Positions 15,969-24,134 of a stretch of 46,063 nt of DNA are shown here, piece after piece. Position 1 is the stretch's first letter. Each line of letters starts with the position of its first letter. This stretch comes from Cytobacillus firmus. Lineage in GTDB: Bacteria > Bacillota > Bacilli > Bacillales > Cytobacillaceae. Below the pieces are notes generated by a model, which was given only the letters and a program-made list of their open reading frames with translations, searched no databases and was not told the DNA's origin. The translations under genes and the position numbers were made by a program. The DNA is taken from NCBI RefSeq assembly GCF_023715565.1, contig NZ_JAMBOJ010000037.1, positions 1 to 46,063 of the forward strand. The letters run 5' to 3'.

Positions 15969-16441
15969 TAAATAACCCCCCAAATAGTTAATAGCGTCTT
16001 TATAAGGGCTACAACAAAAGCAGAAAATACGCCAAAAAGTATAACTGATCCAGCCAGCTTGAACATGTTCCCGCCTACACCCAGAACAAAGCCTTCCGTT
16101 CTATGCTCAATAGCAGCTGAAATGACAGCATTCCCAAAGCCTGTTACCGGAACGGCACTGCCTGCTCCCGCGAACTGACCTAAACGGTCATATACTCCAA
16201 AGCCTGTCAGCAGCATGGAAATAAAAATCATAGTAGCAACAGTTGGATTACCGGCTGTCTGTTCGGTGAAATTAAAGAAATAGATATAAAAATACGTTAC
16301 TGCCTGTCCAACTGTACAGATAAGACCTCCCACCCAGAAAGCACGAATACAATTTTTCAGGACCGGGCGTTTAAGCTCATGCTTTTGCTCAAGTTTCTCA
16401 TATTTCATCTGTTCCGGTGTTTTATTTGCCTTATTACTCAT
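15968..16441 (-). CDS. spoVAC: Stage V sporulation protein AC (SpoVAC)
   Basis: Membrane subunit of the SpoVA dipicolinic acid channel; SpoVAC from B. subtilis has mechanosensitive-channel behaviour. The product has 157 residues with a polar N-terminus and about four helices. LLTGFGVYDRLGQFAGAGSA, then VPVTGFGNAVISAAIEHRTE, is the conserved block, clearly paralogous to that in SpoVAE. Two ATGs lie close together; the one at 16441 is preferred because GGGAG is 7 bases away, whereas the one at 16447 is too close. The stop overlaps the spoVAD start by one base. Confidence 0.95.
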   Translation of the reverse strand: MSNKANKTPEQMKYEKLEQKHELKRPVLKNCIRAFWVGGLICTVGQAVTYFYIYFFNFTEQTAGNPTVATMIFISMLLTGFGVYDRLGQFAGAGSAVPVTGFGNAVISAAIEHRTEGFVLGVGGNMFKLAGSVILFGVFSAFVVALIKTLLTIWGVI

Positions 16442-16455
16442 ACCCATGCTCCCTT

Positions 16456-16929
16456 CTATGTCATTTCATTTTTAAGTTTAATGATTTTATCAAGCTTCTT
16501 TTTAGCCTCTTTGTCTGTAAACTTGGGATCCTTCATTTTTTCCTGAAGTTCTACTGCTTCTATAAAGATTTTATAGTCGCTAGAAACAATAAAGTTTTCA
16601 TCCGGGTATTTTTCTTCAAGCATTTTTGTCATCTTTTTTTCAATCTTTTTCATGTGGAATCGCTGCAAATGCTTCACTTTATAAGCAACTAGTGTATCCC
16701 CATTGCTTTTAACTACAGCAACATCATAAAGTTCTTTCATTTTTTCAACGTCATACTCAATGCTTTGGACTAAATCTAAATTTTCCTTTGTATTCTTATC
16801 AATTAATACTGCAGGTGGGTGGGTCGTTTTGAGGAGTGCAAGGTCGCTGTCCGTCACTTTACCATCACCACTGCATCCAGATAATAAGATCATGGAAATA
16901 GCATTCATTATTAGGAGTCTTTTCTTCAT
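16456..16929 (-). CDS. YhcN/YlaJ-family sporulation lipoprotein
   Basis: A 157-residue lipoprotein with the signal peptide MKKRLLIMNAISMILLSGC (Cys19 lipidated). A Lys/Glu-rich domain follows, with VKHLQRFHMKKIEKKMTKML and ENFIVSSDYKIFIEAVELQ, resembling the Spore_YhcN_YlaJ family of forespore inner-membrane lipoproteins. Such genes commonly lead spoVAC-spoVAD-spoVAEb clusters; here it ends 14 bases before spoVAC and should head the operon. GGAAGGGAC precedes the ATG. Its role is probably in spore outgrowth or germination (family knowledge, weak). Confidence 0.82.
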   Translation of the reverse strand: MKKRLLIMNAISMILLSGCSGDGKVTDSDLALLKTTHPPAVLIDKNTKENLDLVQSIEYDVEKMKELYDVAVVKSNGDTLVAYKVKHLQRFHMKKIEKKMTKMLEEKYPDENFIVSSDYKIFIEAVELQEKMKDPKFTDKEAKKKLDKIIKLKNEMT

Positions 16930-17029
16930 ATTAGTCCCTTCCTATGTAGAATCTTTAATTATATTGTCCTCATAATGCTTTGGATTTATGAACATTAATA
17001 TCCATCCTATTTTTACCAGAAATATCCCC

Positions 17030-17054
17030 AAAAAAAATAGCCGGAAAACCGGCT
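17030..17054 (-). terminator. Intrinsic terminator of the Lys/Cys microprotein gene
   Basis: On the minus strand GCCGG and CCGGC form a stem with a TTTT loop, followed by TATTTTTTTT. It starts 13 bases after the stop codon. Confidence 0.85.
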
Positions 17055-17066
17055 TCAAATCTTTTA

Positions 17067-17162
17067 TTATTTTTTTCCGCAGCCGCACCCCTTTTTCTTT
17101 TTCTTTTTCTTCTTGACCGGCTGAGGTTTTTCCATTGGCTGATCTTTATCCTTGTTAATCAT
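17067..17162 (-). CDS. Lys-rich, CGCG-tailed microprotein (31 aa)
   Basis: A 32-codon frame with its own binding site (TGGAGGG, 9 bases before the ATG) and terminator. The product starts MINKDKDQPMEKPQPV, continues with eight consecutive lysines and ends GCGCGKK. The basic tract could bind nucleic acid, dipicolinate or anionic polymers, and the paired cysteines could bind metal or crosslink, but these are inferences; I do not know the family. It lies between sporulation genes on the same strand (yjcA upstream, the yhcN-spoVA operon downstream), which suggests sporulation expression. The A-rich lysine codons are also a potential slippage site. Confidence 0.65.
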   Translation of the reverse strand: MINKDKDQPMEKPQPVKKKKKKKKGCGCGKK

Positions 17163-17265
17163 TGATGAGGCCCTCCATTAACAAAAATTTTCCTCTGAAT
17201 AATTTATGCGGAGCCTCAGGAGCTTGTGTTAAACAAACGCCTAAAGAATATACAAATAGATGATT

Positions 17266-17619
17266 CTAATCAATCAGTTTTTGCACAAGAGTTTCTAAAA
17301 TAGCCGCAAGTCCGGCAACTGCTAAGATAAGCAGCACCGGGGCCGCAAAAGACGCATAAAAGTAATAGGAGGCATATAAAAATATGGAGCTCCACACACC
17401 AGTGCACCAATAACAGCTTAATAGCTCCCCAAAAAAGCTCCGGACTCTTCCTGCTCTTACTACCCAATAAACTTCTATATCGCCATTTTCATTTTTCTCT
17501 TCCACATCTTCCAAGAAAGGCCTGCGCAAAAATTCGGTAATTTTATCAAATACAATCAGTCTGGTCAACCTGAAGGAAGCAAGAGCTAAAATCAGCAGCT
17601 CCATAGGTGTTATGTCCAT
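17266..17619 (-). CDS. yjcA: DUF1360 membrane protein (YjcA, sporulation)
   Basis: A 117-residue protein with two membrane regions. The N-terminal LILALASFRLTRLIVFDKIT and the loop ELLSCYWCTGVWSSI, with its CxxC-like CYWC, are the DUF1360 signature. B. subtilis YjcA belongs to this family and lies near the cotVWXYZ genes, as here. The ATG at 17619 follows GAGGTG; the longer frame from 17694 begins without a site and would add an unconserved N-terminus. It is divergent from cotZ. Its biochemical role is unknown. Confidence 0.85.
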   Translation of the reverse strand: MDITPMELLILALASFRLTRLIVFDKITEFLRRPFLEDVEEKNENGDIEVYWVVRAGRVRSFFGELLSCYWCTGVWSSIFLYASYYFYASFAAPVLLILAVAGLAAILETLVQKLID

Positions 17620-17750
17620 CTTTTTCACCTCTATTATAAAAAAATAGCCTATTTTTTGAAAAAACAAGGCGTTTGTCCGTAACCCATAGGGCACTTCGGC
17701 AATATGTTAGTAGTGTAGACCACAAGAAACAAACAAGGAGGAAAACAAAA

Positions 17751-18254
17751 ATGGGTTGTGGAAAAAAAGACGACTTCAAAGGCAAAAGCTGTGTATGTGA
17801 AGTACTTCGTGCTATAAAAGATATTCAAGATAATGCAGATGATACGTGCGAATGCCCTTCAAACTGTTTCCTGGAGCCGCTTGGAGCGATTTCACCTTCA
17901 AACAGAAAGCGCCATAAGCGCCCGGATACACGAGTATTCACACTAAAAACAGCAGATGGGTCACCATTCCATGCATTCTTTACAGGAAATGACTGTGCTT
18001 GTGTATCAATCTTCTTTAGAGTAGAAGAAGTATTTGATAACTGCTGTGCAGTGCTTCGTGTTCTTGAGCCAATTAACAGAAAACCTGGTCCGGACACAAC
18101 AGTAAACCTTGTTGATGACTGCTGCATCGACTTGAAAAAGGTTTGTGAAGTTGACTACTTCCGCAGTACAAATGATTGCGTAACAGTTGATTTAACATGC
18201 TTCTGCGCTGTTCAGTGTATTGCAGATGTTGACCTGGATATTTGCGAAGACTAA
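17751..18254 (+). CDS. cotZ: Spore coat protein of the CotZ/CotY family
   Basis: A Cys-rich, 167-residue structural protein of the spore crust or outer coat, in which CotY and CotZ form disulphide-linked arrays. It contains some 20 cysteines, including MGCGKKDDFKGKSCVCEVLR and CECPSNCFLEPLG at the start and VDLTCFCAVQCIADVDLDIC at the end. Only one member is present, where B. subtilis has cotY and cotZ plus cotVWX. AAGGAGGAAAAC precedes the ATG. AATATGTTA at about 17701 with AC 17 bases upstream could be a SigK promoter. Confidence 0.93.
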   Translation: MGCGKKDDFKGKSCVCEVLRAIKDIQDNADDTCECPSNCFLEPLGAISPSNRKRHKRPDTRVFTLKTADGSPFHAFFTGNDCACVSIFFRVEEVFDNCCAVLRVLEPINRKPGPDTTVNLVDDCCIDLKKVCEVDYFRSTNDCVTVDLTCFCAVQCIADVDLDICED

Positions 18255-18257
18255 ATA

Positions 18258-18293
18258 AAAGAAGCCAGCCGAACATTCGGCTGGCTATTTTTT
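18258..18293 (+). terminator. Intrinsic terminator of cotZ
   Basis: AGCCAGCCG (18263-18271) pairs perfectly with CGGCTGGCT (18278-18286), followed by ATTTTTTT. Confidence 0.92.
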
Positions 18294-18313
18294 GCCGGCC
18301 TGCTGATCTCATG

Positions 18314-18850
18314 TTATCTTCTTAAGCCGATCATTTTGACTGCATTTAATGATTGTAGATTTAATTTCTCAATTCGTTCATCAAATAACTTTATTTCAAT
18401 CCAATCTTCATGTTTTGAAACCAAAAAACCCCTTATGGCCTTTTCCCCTGTTTCAAAAATGCATGGTATGGGCGGAAGCTGTTTTGGAAAATCAATTAAA
18501 TAATCCAGGCGTTCAAGTGTGTTCATTTCCTTAAAACTTTTTACACGATTGAAAGATGGTTTCCTTTTTTCAGTCGTAAAAGCATAGGATGCACCTTTTT
18601 TCTCCTCTCTCCCGGATTCAAACTCTTCAATAACTTCCTGCACCTCTATTTGCCCTGCGGTATTTTCGATTTTTTCTTCCGGAGCTTTTTGTACCTCTTT
18701 AGGGACTGCAGAATCAAGCACGTTTTCATTTTGTTTTCGTTCCTTTTCTGCTTTTCTGCTGGAATAGATCGTTTGCATCCTGTTTTCAGGAATTTGAAAA
18801 TTCGGCTGTTGTATATAGAATAAGGGTTCTTTTTCTCTTTTTTCAGTCAC
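18314..18850 (-). CDS. cotO: Spore coat protein CotO (YjbX)
   Basis: A morphogenetic coat protein that in B. subtilis is needed for outer coat/crust assembly. The N-terminus TEKREKEPLFYIQQPNFQIP is followed by an acidic low-complexity middle (about 35-95) and the conserved end TLERLDYLIDFPKQLPPIPC, with FETGEKAIRGFLVSKHEDWI after it. The GTG at 18850 is the start: GAGGAGGTG is correctly spaced before it, giving 178 residues, whereas the longer frame runs through that site. It lies between cotZ and fabI, as in B. subtilis. Confidence 0.9.
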   Translation of the reverse strand: MTEKREKEPLFYIQQPNFQIPENRMQTIYSSRKAEKERKQNENVLDSAVPKEVQKAPEEKIENTAGQIEVQEVIEEFESGREEKKGASYAFTTEKRKPSFNRVKSFKEMNTLERLDYLIDFPKQLPPIPCIFETGEKAIRGFLVSKHEDWIEIKLFDERIEKLNLQSLNAVKMIGLRR

Positions 18851-18883
18851 TATGCACACCTCCTCAATCAATATGGTTCGTCG

Positions 18884-18892
18884 TATTATATG
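18884..18892 (-). promoter_or_regulatory. Possible sporulation-sigma -10 element of cotO
   Basis: On the minus strand CATATAATA matches the SigK -10 consensus CATANNNTA exactly, about 35 bases upstream of the GTG start. No convincing -35 AC is found at the right distance, so the sigma factor is uncertain (SigE also possible). Confidence 0.35.
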
Positions 18893-18925
18893 TATGCAGA
18901 AAGTGGGCTTTCGTTTCTGATGAAA

Positions 18926-18956
18926 TAAAAAAAGCCCGCTCACATCGGAGCGGACA
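18926..18956 (-). terminator. Intrinsic terminator of fabI
   Basis: On the minus strand CCGCTC and GAGCGG form a stem with a CGATGT loop, followed by GCTTTTTTT. It begins 8 bases beyond the fabI stop. Confidence 0.88.
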
Positions 18957-18963
18957 AATTCTA

Positions 18964-19734
18964 TTAAAGGATATGGTAACCGGAATCAACGTGAATATTT
19001 TCACCTGTTATTCCTCTGGACAGGCTGCTGAATAAAAATAAAGCAGTATCTCCTACTTCTTCAGGAGTCGTGGTTTTGCGGAGCGGTGCTTTTTCTTCAA
19101 TTTCTTTAAGGATAGCATTAAATTCGCTTATTCCTTTAGCAGAAAGAGTCCTGATTGGGCCGGCTGAAATGGAATTAACCCGAATTCCATCTTTCCCAAG
19201 GTCATTAGCCAAATATTTGACACTTGCATCAAGGGAAGCCTTTGCTACACCCATAACATTATAATTCTTCACAACCTTTTCTCCGCCAAGGTATGTGAGA
19301 GTGACAATACTTCCGCCTTCTGCCATTAATCCTCTCGCTTCCTTTGCAACGGCAGTCAAGGAATAAGAGCTTATATTATGAGCCAACAGGAATCCGTCTC
19401 TAGTTGTGTTCAGGTACTCTCCCTGAAGTTCTTCCTTATGGGCAAAGGCGATGCAATGGGCAATCCCATGAATTTCGCCAGCTTCTTCTTTAATTGTGCT
19501 GAAACATTTAGCAATGTCCTCATCACTTGTTACATCACACGGAAGCACTAATGAATGTGCATCCTCCAATGATTCAGCCAATTCACGAACACTTTTCTCC
19601 AGTCTTTCTCCCGCATATGTAAAGATTAAACGGGCACCGGCATCATGAAGGGATTTGGCTATTCCCCATGCAATGCTTCTTTTATTAGCTACACCCATTA
19701 CGACGAATGTTTTTCCATTTAAAGAAAGAGTCAT
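18964..19734 (-). CDS. fabI: Enoyl-[acyl-carrier-protein] reductase FabI
   Basis: NAD(P)H-dependent reductase for the last step of each fatty-acid elongation cycle, and the target of triclosan-type inhibitors. The 256-residue short-chain dehydrogenase has the FabI cofactor motif GVANKRSIAWGIA (14-26) and the active site Tyr148, Tyr158 and Lys165 in TYLGGEKVVKNYNVMGVAKA. The ATG at 19734 is chosen because GGGGGAT precedes it. A palindrome matching the FapR operator overlaps the promoter region, so malonyl-CoA-controlled expression is expected. It is monocistronic. Confidence 0.97.
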   Translation of the reverse strand: MTLSLNGKTFVVMGVANKRSIAWGIAKSLHDAGARLIFTYAGERLEKSVRELAESLEDAHSLVLPCDVTSDEDIAKCFSTIKEEAGEIHGIAHCIAFAHKEELQGEYLNTTRDGFLLAHNISSYSLTAVAKEARGLMAEGGSIVTLTYLGGEKVVKNYNVMGVAKASLDASVKYLANDLGKDGIRVNSISAGPIRTLSAKGISEFNAILKEIEEKAPLRKTTTPEEVGDTALFLFSSLSRGITGENIHVDSGYHIL

Positions 19735-19767
19735 TATTAAATCCCCCTGAGTTATTATCACATGTTA

Positions 19768-19784
19768 TTAGTACCTAGTACTAA
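19768..19784. promoter_or_regulatory. FapR operator at the fabI promoter
   Basis: TTAGTACCTAGTACTAA is a near-perfect 17-bp palindrome that matches the FapR operator known from B. subtilis lipid genes. It starts 33 bases upstream of the fabI start codon and overlaps a candidate promoter on the minus strand (TTGATG about 16-17 bases before TACTAA). FapR would repress fabI until malonyl-CoA accumulates. Confidence 0.88.
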
Positions 19785-19809
19785 TTGTACATCAATTTTG
19801 CGCAAAAGA

Positions 19810-19857
19810 AAAGCCGAAAAAAATCCTGTTGTCTTTTGAAGGATTTTTTTCGGCAGG
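19810..19857 (-). terminator. Long-stem terminator of the antiporter gene
   Basis: GCCGAAAAAAATCC (19813-19826) pairs perfectly with GGATTTTTTTCGGC (19841-19854), a 14-bp stem. It lies 20 bases beyond the antiporter stop. The U-runs lie inside the stem, so it could act in both directions. Confidence 0.8.
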
Positions 19858-19874
19858 TTGAAGTCACTCAGACC

Positions 19875-21734
19875 CTAACACCATTCACAAAATTCAAGTT
19901 CCCGTTTTAATTCATCAACATATTCCTTAGATCCAGTAACAATCAAGCGGTCATTGACATGCAGTTCAGTATCTCCGTGAGGAACAATGGAATCCTTCCC
20001 TCTAAATATCCGGACGAAAATCACATCCCCTGTAAACGGGAATCTCCGAAGCATCATGCCTTCAAACTGCTCATTCTTTAATCGAATTTCATATAGAGCC
20101 GTCTCCTGGTTCGTTAATATGTTCACCACGCTTGGTGACTCGATTAATGCACGAAGCAGAGCCTTAGAGGAAAGAATAGTTGAAAACAATTCAATGTTAT
20201 GCTCCCGAAGCGTTTCTTCCATATCAGGGCTTTCCATCCGGCAAATAACCCGGTCCACTCCCTTATCTTTAAAAGCAATGGATAATGTAGCATTTGTCTC
20301 TTCATCTCCTGTGGAGATTACAACAATATCCGATTCAAAAGCCTCTGTGCCTTCGAAATTCTCAATATCAAAATCATTCACTTCAATGATATCGAACAAC
20401 GAGTCCGCTATCTGCTTTTCCGCCTTTTCCTGCTTCTTATGATATAAAGACGGCTCGTAAAGGGATGACTTAAGCTCATTATAGATAGGCATAGTCATTT
20501 GGTTTGCACCAATAAAGGATACTTTAAGCTTCTTCTCCTCAGCAGTTTCCTGAGGAAATAGCTTTTTAAAGACAACAGGTGTGAATATACTTGTTATGAC
20601 AGCAACTAAAATTAATGTGCCGCTCATTTCGGCAGTTATAACACCCATTCTTTCGCCTATTGTTGCTGCAGCGATAACAAGGGAAAGAGTTGATGTCAAC
20701 AAGAAACCTGAGGCAATAACCGTCTTAATGTCATACCATCTTTTCAAGATATAAATCGGTATAAGCTTTGACAGCAGCAGAGCAATCAGCAGCAATGGTA
20801 TAAGCATAAGCATCTTCGGATCTCCGAACAAAGTCCATACGTCCAGCCCAACCCCAACCATTACAAAGAAAATCGGTATAAGGAACCCGTAGCCAAAAGA
20901 ATCCAGCTTATGGATCATTTCCTGATTTGGCGCCAGCAGCGATACAAGAACCCCGGCAAGGAATGCACCCAGTATATTCTCAGCCCCGACTGTTTCTGAT
21001 AATGCCACAAGGAAAATAATTAGTGCAAATACTGCTCGTGTTCCAATCTGAACGGTCCCTGTCGACATCGCCTCAAGAAAATTAAGGTTCTTAAATCTTC
21101 TTCCGAGGAAATACAGCAATACGCCTACACCAAATAAGATGAGAAGGAGCCATGTATTTCCTCCGCCTTTGTCATTTAGAGATACAAATACCGCCAGTAA
21201 GATCATTGTTGCCAAATCTGCAATAACTGCGATTAAAAGAATAATTTGGCCAATCCCTGTTTTCATCAAGTGTGCTTCCTTAAGAGTCGGAACTACAACT
21301 CCCAAAGAGATGGTGGAAATAATTAGAGTCATTAAAAAGGCATTATCAATGAATCCTGCCCAGACAAATAAATACGATAGTCCTAATGATACAAAGAATA
21401 TTCCTATAAAAACAATTGAAGAAACTGCAAATGAATTTGGCTCGAGTTTACCGCTCGGCAGCTTTTCTCTTTTCTTTGAAGAAGAAAAAGCTGTAAAGTC
21501 AATCTCAAGTCCGCTCAGGAACATTAAAAATATAAATCCAAGTGTTGAAAGAGTTTCAAGCCACATATCCTCATGGACGATATCAAAGCCGCTTTTTCCG
21601 ATAATTAAACCAATAAGAATTTCTGCCACCACTACCGGAATAAAATTAATTTTCAGCCGGTGCAGTAATATTGGTGTTAGAAAAGCAGCTATAATAACAA
21701 TGACAAGAGATGCAACAGATGCCCCATGTTCCAT
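19875..21734 (-). CDS. yjbQ: CPA2-family cation/proton antiporter with TrkA domain (YjbQ)
   Basis: A predicted Na+ or K+/H+ antiporter of 619 residues, near the 614 of B. subtilis YjbQ. Residues 1-385 hold about twelve helices, including FIFLMFLSGLEIDF and ENILGAFLAGVLVSLL typical of CPA2 exchangers. Residues 400-530 form a RCK_N-like nucleotide-binding domain that lacks an obvious GxGxxG. The C-terminal TrkA_C domain ends with HGDTELHVNDRLIVTGSKEY. AAGGGGGTTA lies before the ATG. It follows mgtE by 12 bases, so the two are co-transcribed and a terminator ends the unit. Confidence 0.92.
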   Translation of the reverse strand: MEHGASVASLVIVIIAAFLTPILLHRLKINFIPVVVAEILIGLIIGKSGFDIVHEDMWLETLSTLGFIFLMFLSGLEIDFTAFSSSKKREKLPSGKLEPNSFAVSSIVFIGIFFVSLGLSYLFVWAGFIDNAFLMTLIISTISLGVVVPTLKEAHLMKTGIGQIILLIAVIADLATMILLAVFVSLNDKGGGNTWLLLILFGVGVLLYFLGRRFKNLNFLEAMSTGTVQIGTRAVFALIIFLVALSETVGAENILGAFLAGVLVSLLAPNQEMIHKLDSFGYGFLIPIFFVMVGVGLDVWTLFGDPKMLMLIPLLLIALLLSKLIPIYILKRWYDIKTVIASGFLLTSTLSLVIAAATIGERMGVITAEMSGTLILVAVITSIFTPVVFKKLFPQETAEEKKLKVSFIGANQMTMPIYNELKSSLYEPSLYHKKQEKAEKQIADSLFDIIEVNDFDIENFEGTEAFESDIVVISTGDEETNATLSIAFKDKGVDRVICRMESPDMEETLREHNIELFSTILSSKALLRALIESPSVVNILTNQETALYEIRLKNEQFEGMMLRRFPFTGDVIFVRIFRGKDSIVPHGDTELHVNDRLIVTGSKEYVDELKRELEFCEWC

Positions 21735-21746
21735 AAAATAACCCCC

Positions 21747-23126
21747 TTAACCTGTTAAATAACTCATAAATAATGTCGCCATTCCAAAATAAATTAAAAT
21801 ACTGATTAGATCATTGATGGTTGTAATAAATGGACCTGACGCTACAGCCGGATCAATTTTCATCCTGTGCATTATTAAAGGGATCAGGGCTCCTGCAAGG
21901 GTGGCTACGATCAATGTAAACAATATTGAAACGCCAACTAAAACGCCCAGAAAAAAATTCCCTTTCCAGAAGTAAACAATGAATGTAACAAGAATACCGC
22001 AAATGCTGCCGTTAATTAAGCCGGTTCCTGCTTCCCTTATCACCAGTTTCCATTTGCTTTCTTTCTCAAGGTCTCCTGTAGCAATTCCCCGGACAGCAAC
22101 GGCCAATGCCTGTGTCCCGGTATTTCCAGCCATCCCTGCAATAAGAGGGATGAAAACAGCCAGTATGGCCACCTTATCCAATGTTTTCTCAAACCTTCCG
22201 ATCAGGCTTGCAGTTAACATACCCAAAAACAGCAGGATAATAAGCCATGGAAGCCTTTTTCGCGCAGCAGAAACCGGATTCCGGTCAATATGATCCATAT
22301 CCGATACAGCAGCTAATTTGGAGTAATCATCAGATGCCTCTTCTTCCATGACATCCATAACATCATCAACGGTTATAATGCCCAGCAAGTGATTTTGAAA
22401 ATCGACAACCGGAACAGCCAGGAAGTTATAATCCTTAATTTTTCTTGCAACTTCTTCCTGGTCTTCACCCACAGATACGGAAACTACTCTGTCATTGGTG
22501 ATTTCTGAAATCATCGTGTCATCATCACTTACTATTAAATCCCTTAATGAAATGACGCCTATAAGTTTTTTTTCGTCATTTACAACGTACACATAATAAA
22601 TGGTTTCGGCCCTAGGCGCTTCATTCTTTAAAATATACATAGCAGAACGAACCGTCTGAATGGCTGATAGAGAGACAAATTCGGTTGTCATAATACTTCC
22701 TGCTGTATATTCTTCGTAATGAAGTAAATCCTTAATTTCTTTTGCCGACTCATCATCCATAATGGTTAAATAGCTGACAACCTGGTCTTTATCCAGTTCG
22801 TTTAAAACATCGACGGCATCATCGGCATACATTTCTGAAAGCATATCTGCTGCATAATGGGGATTCATCTCAGCAAGAACGTCTTTATAATCTTCTTCTT
22901 CAATTTCCAGATTTTCAAAAAGAGCGGCCATTTCTTCCGGAGATAGATAAAGATAAATTTTCGCACGAATGTCTTCATCCAGATCTTTAAAAAATGAAGC
23001 CTGATCATATGGGTGCATATCAAGAAATTCATTTCTGAAGATATCAATTTCTTCATTTTGTAAAGATTGGATTAAAAGACTGGCATTGATGTGGGAACCT
23101 GATTTTTCCTCTGTATGACCTTCCAT
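21747..23126 (-). CDS. mgtE: Magnesium transporter/channel MgtE
   Basis: A dimeric Mg2+ channel of 459 residues. Its domains in order are the acidic MgtE_N superhelix (about 20-130, with LYLSPEEMAALFENLEIEEE), two CBS domains (about 140-260, with GIITVDDVMDVMEEE) and five membrane helices (about 290-459, with GNTGTQALAVAVRGIATGDL and the C-terminal FITTINDLISILIYFG). Acidic residues at the N/CBS interface sense intracellular Mg2+. GGAGGTTAACTG precedes the ATG. It is divergent from prpE and leads into yjbQ. No M-box riboswitch is visible in the 240-base upstream region. Confidence 0.95.
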   Translation of the reverse strand: MEGHTEEKSGSHINASLLIQSLQNEEIDIFRNEFLDMHPYDQASFFKDLDEDIRAKIYLYLSPEEMAALFENLEIEEEDYKDVLAEMNPHYAADMLSEMYADDAVDVLNELDKDQVVSYLTIMDDESAKEIKDLLHYEEYTAGSIMTTEFVSLSAIQTVRSAMYILKNEAPRAETIYYVYVVNDEKKLIGVISLRDLIVSDDDTMISEITNDRVVSVSVGEDQEEVARKIKDYNFLAVPVVDFQNHLLGIITVDDVMDVMEEEASDDYSKLAAVSDMDHIDRNPVSAARKRLPWLIILLFLGMLTASLIGRFEKTLDKVAILAVFIPLIAGMAGNTGTQALAVAVRGIATGDLEKESKWKLVIREAGTGLINGSICGILVTFIVYFWKGNFFLGVLVGVSILFTLIVATLAGALIPLIMHRMKIDPAVASGPFITTINDLISILIYFGMATLFMSYLTG

Positions 23127-23369
23127 ATCAGTTAACCTCCTCTCATTCCATTAAGCCATCCATACTCTGTTGGATAACAGGAAAATGTACTTCCCTATAC
23201 TAGCAAAACTTTGTTTTTTTGTCGTCTCTGAGCAATTTGTAAATTTAATTTCCCCATTCCCCGGACTTTACAATCGTCATGGCTTTATATGCTGCTAAAA
23301 AATAATGAGTTATGATAATTATTATGAAAATTGATATGATAACAGTAGAACTTTAAAGGGAGCTTTAAA

Positions 23370-24104
23370 ATGAAACTAGATATTATCGGTGATATCCACG
23401 GCTGCTTTGCTGAATTTAAAGAGTTGACTTTAAAACTGGACTATAGCTGGAAAAATGGATTTCCTGTTCATCCAAGCGGCAGAAAACTTGCATTTGTGGG
23501 AGACCTTACTGACAGAGGCCCACAGTCCCTTGCAGTCATTGATGCAGTGTATAACCTTGCAGCAAACAACTTGGGATACTATGTCCCGGGCAACCATTGC
23601 AATAAACTTTACCGCTTCTTTTTAGGGAATAAAGTGCAAATTACACATGGACTTGAAACGACTGTCGCTGAATTTGAGCAGCTGTCTCCCAAAGCACAAA
23701 ATGAGGTCAGACAGAAATTTATAGAGTTATATGAAAACGCACCTCTATACCGTGTAATCGATAATAACAACCTGGTTATAGCCCATGCTGGTATTAAGGA
23801 AGACTATATTGGGAAACATTCTTCAAAAGTAAAAACCTTTGTTCTGTATGGTGATATTACAGGAGAAAAAAATCCTGACGGCACACCTGTAAGACGTGAT
23901 TGGGCAAGCGAGTATCAGGGTGATGCTGTAATCGTCTATGGCCATACTCCCATTAAGGAAGTAAAGAGCGTAAATAACACATATAATATTGATACTGGTG
24001 CTGTATTTGGCAATAAATTAACCGCGCTTAGATATCCGGAAATGCAATTTCAATCTGTCCAGTCACGCATGCCTTATGCGGAAGAGAAATTCAGGAAGAT
24101 GTGA
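23370..24104 (+). CDS. prpE: Bis(5'-nucleosyl)-tetraphosphatase PrpE (PPP-family phosphatase)
   Basis: A metallophosphoesterase that hydrolyses diadenosine tetraphosphate asymmetrically; in B. subtilis it also affects spore germination. The three PPP signatures are intact: GDIHG (7-11), GDLTDRG (44-50) and GNHCNK (74-79), with later metal ligands in VIAHAGI and VIVYGHTP. The 244-residue length matches the family. AAAGGGAGC precedes the ATG. The gene stands alone with a bidirectional terminator behind it. Confidence 0.95.
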   Translation: MKLDIIGDIHGCFAEFKELTLKLDYSWKNGFPVHPSGRKLAFVGDLTDRGPQSLAVIDAVYNLAANNLGYYVPGNHCNKLYRFFLGNKVQITHGLETTVAEFEQLSPKAQNEVRQKFIELYENAPLYRVIDNNNLVIAHAGIKEDYIGKHSSKVKTFVLYGDITGEKNPDGTPVRRDWASEYQGDAVIVYGHTPIKEVKSVNNTYNIDTGAVFGNKLTALRYPEMQFQSVQSRMPYAEEKFRKM

Positions 24105-24105
24105 C

Positions 24106-24134
24106 TAAAAAAGGCCGGCAAAGGCCGGCTTTTA
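24106..24134. terminator. Bidirectional terminator between prpE and yjbO
   Basis: Two GCCGGC units (24114-24119 and 24124-24129) pair around AAAG, flanked by an A-run on the left and TTTTAT on the right, serving the convergent genes. Confidence 0.85.

Noticed and set aside
23127..23369. Possible M-box magnesium riboswitch upstream of mgtE
   Set aside because: The 240-base divergent region has none of the conserved M-box segments and no terminator before mgtE; the binding site lies right before the ATG.
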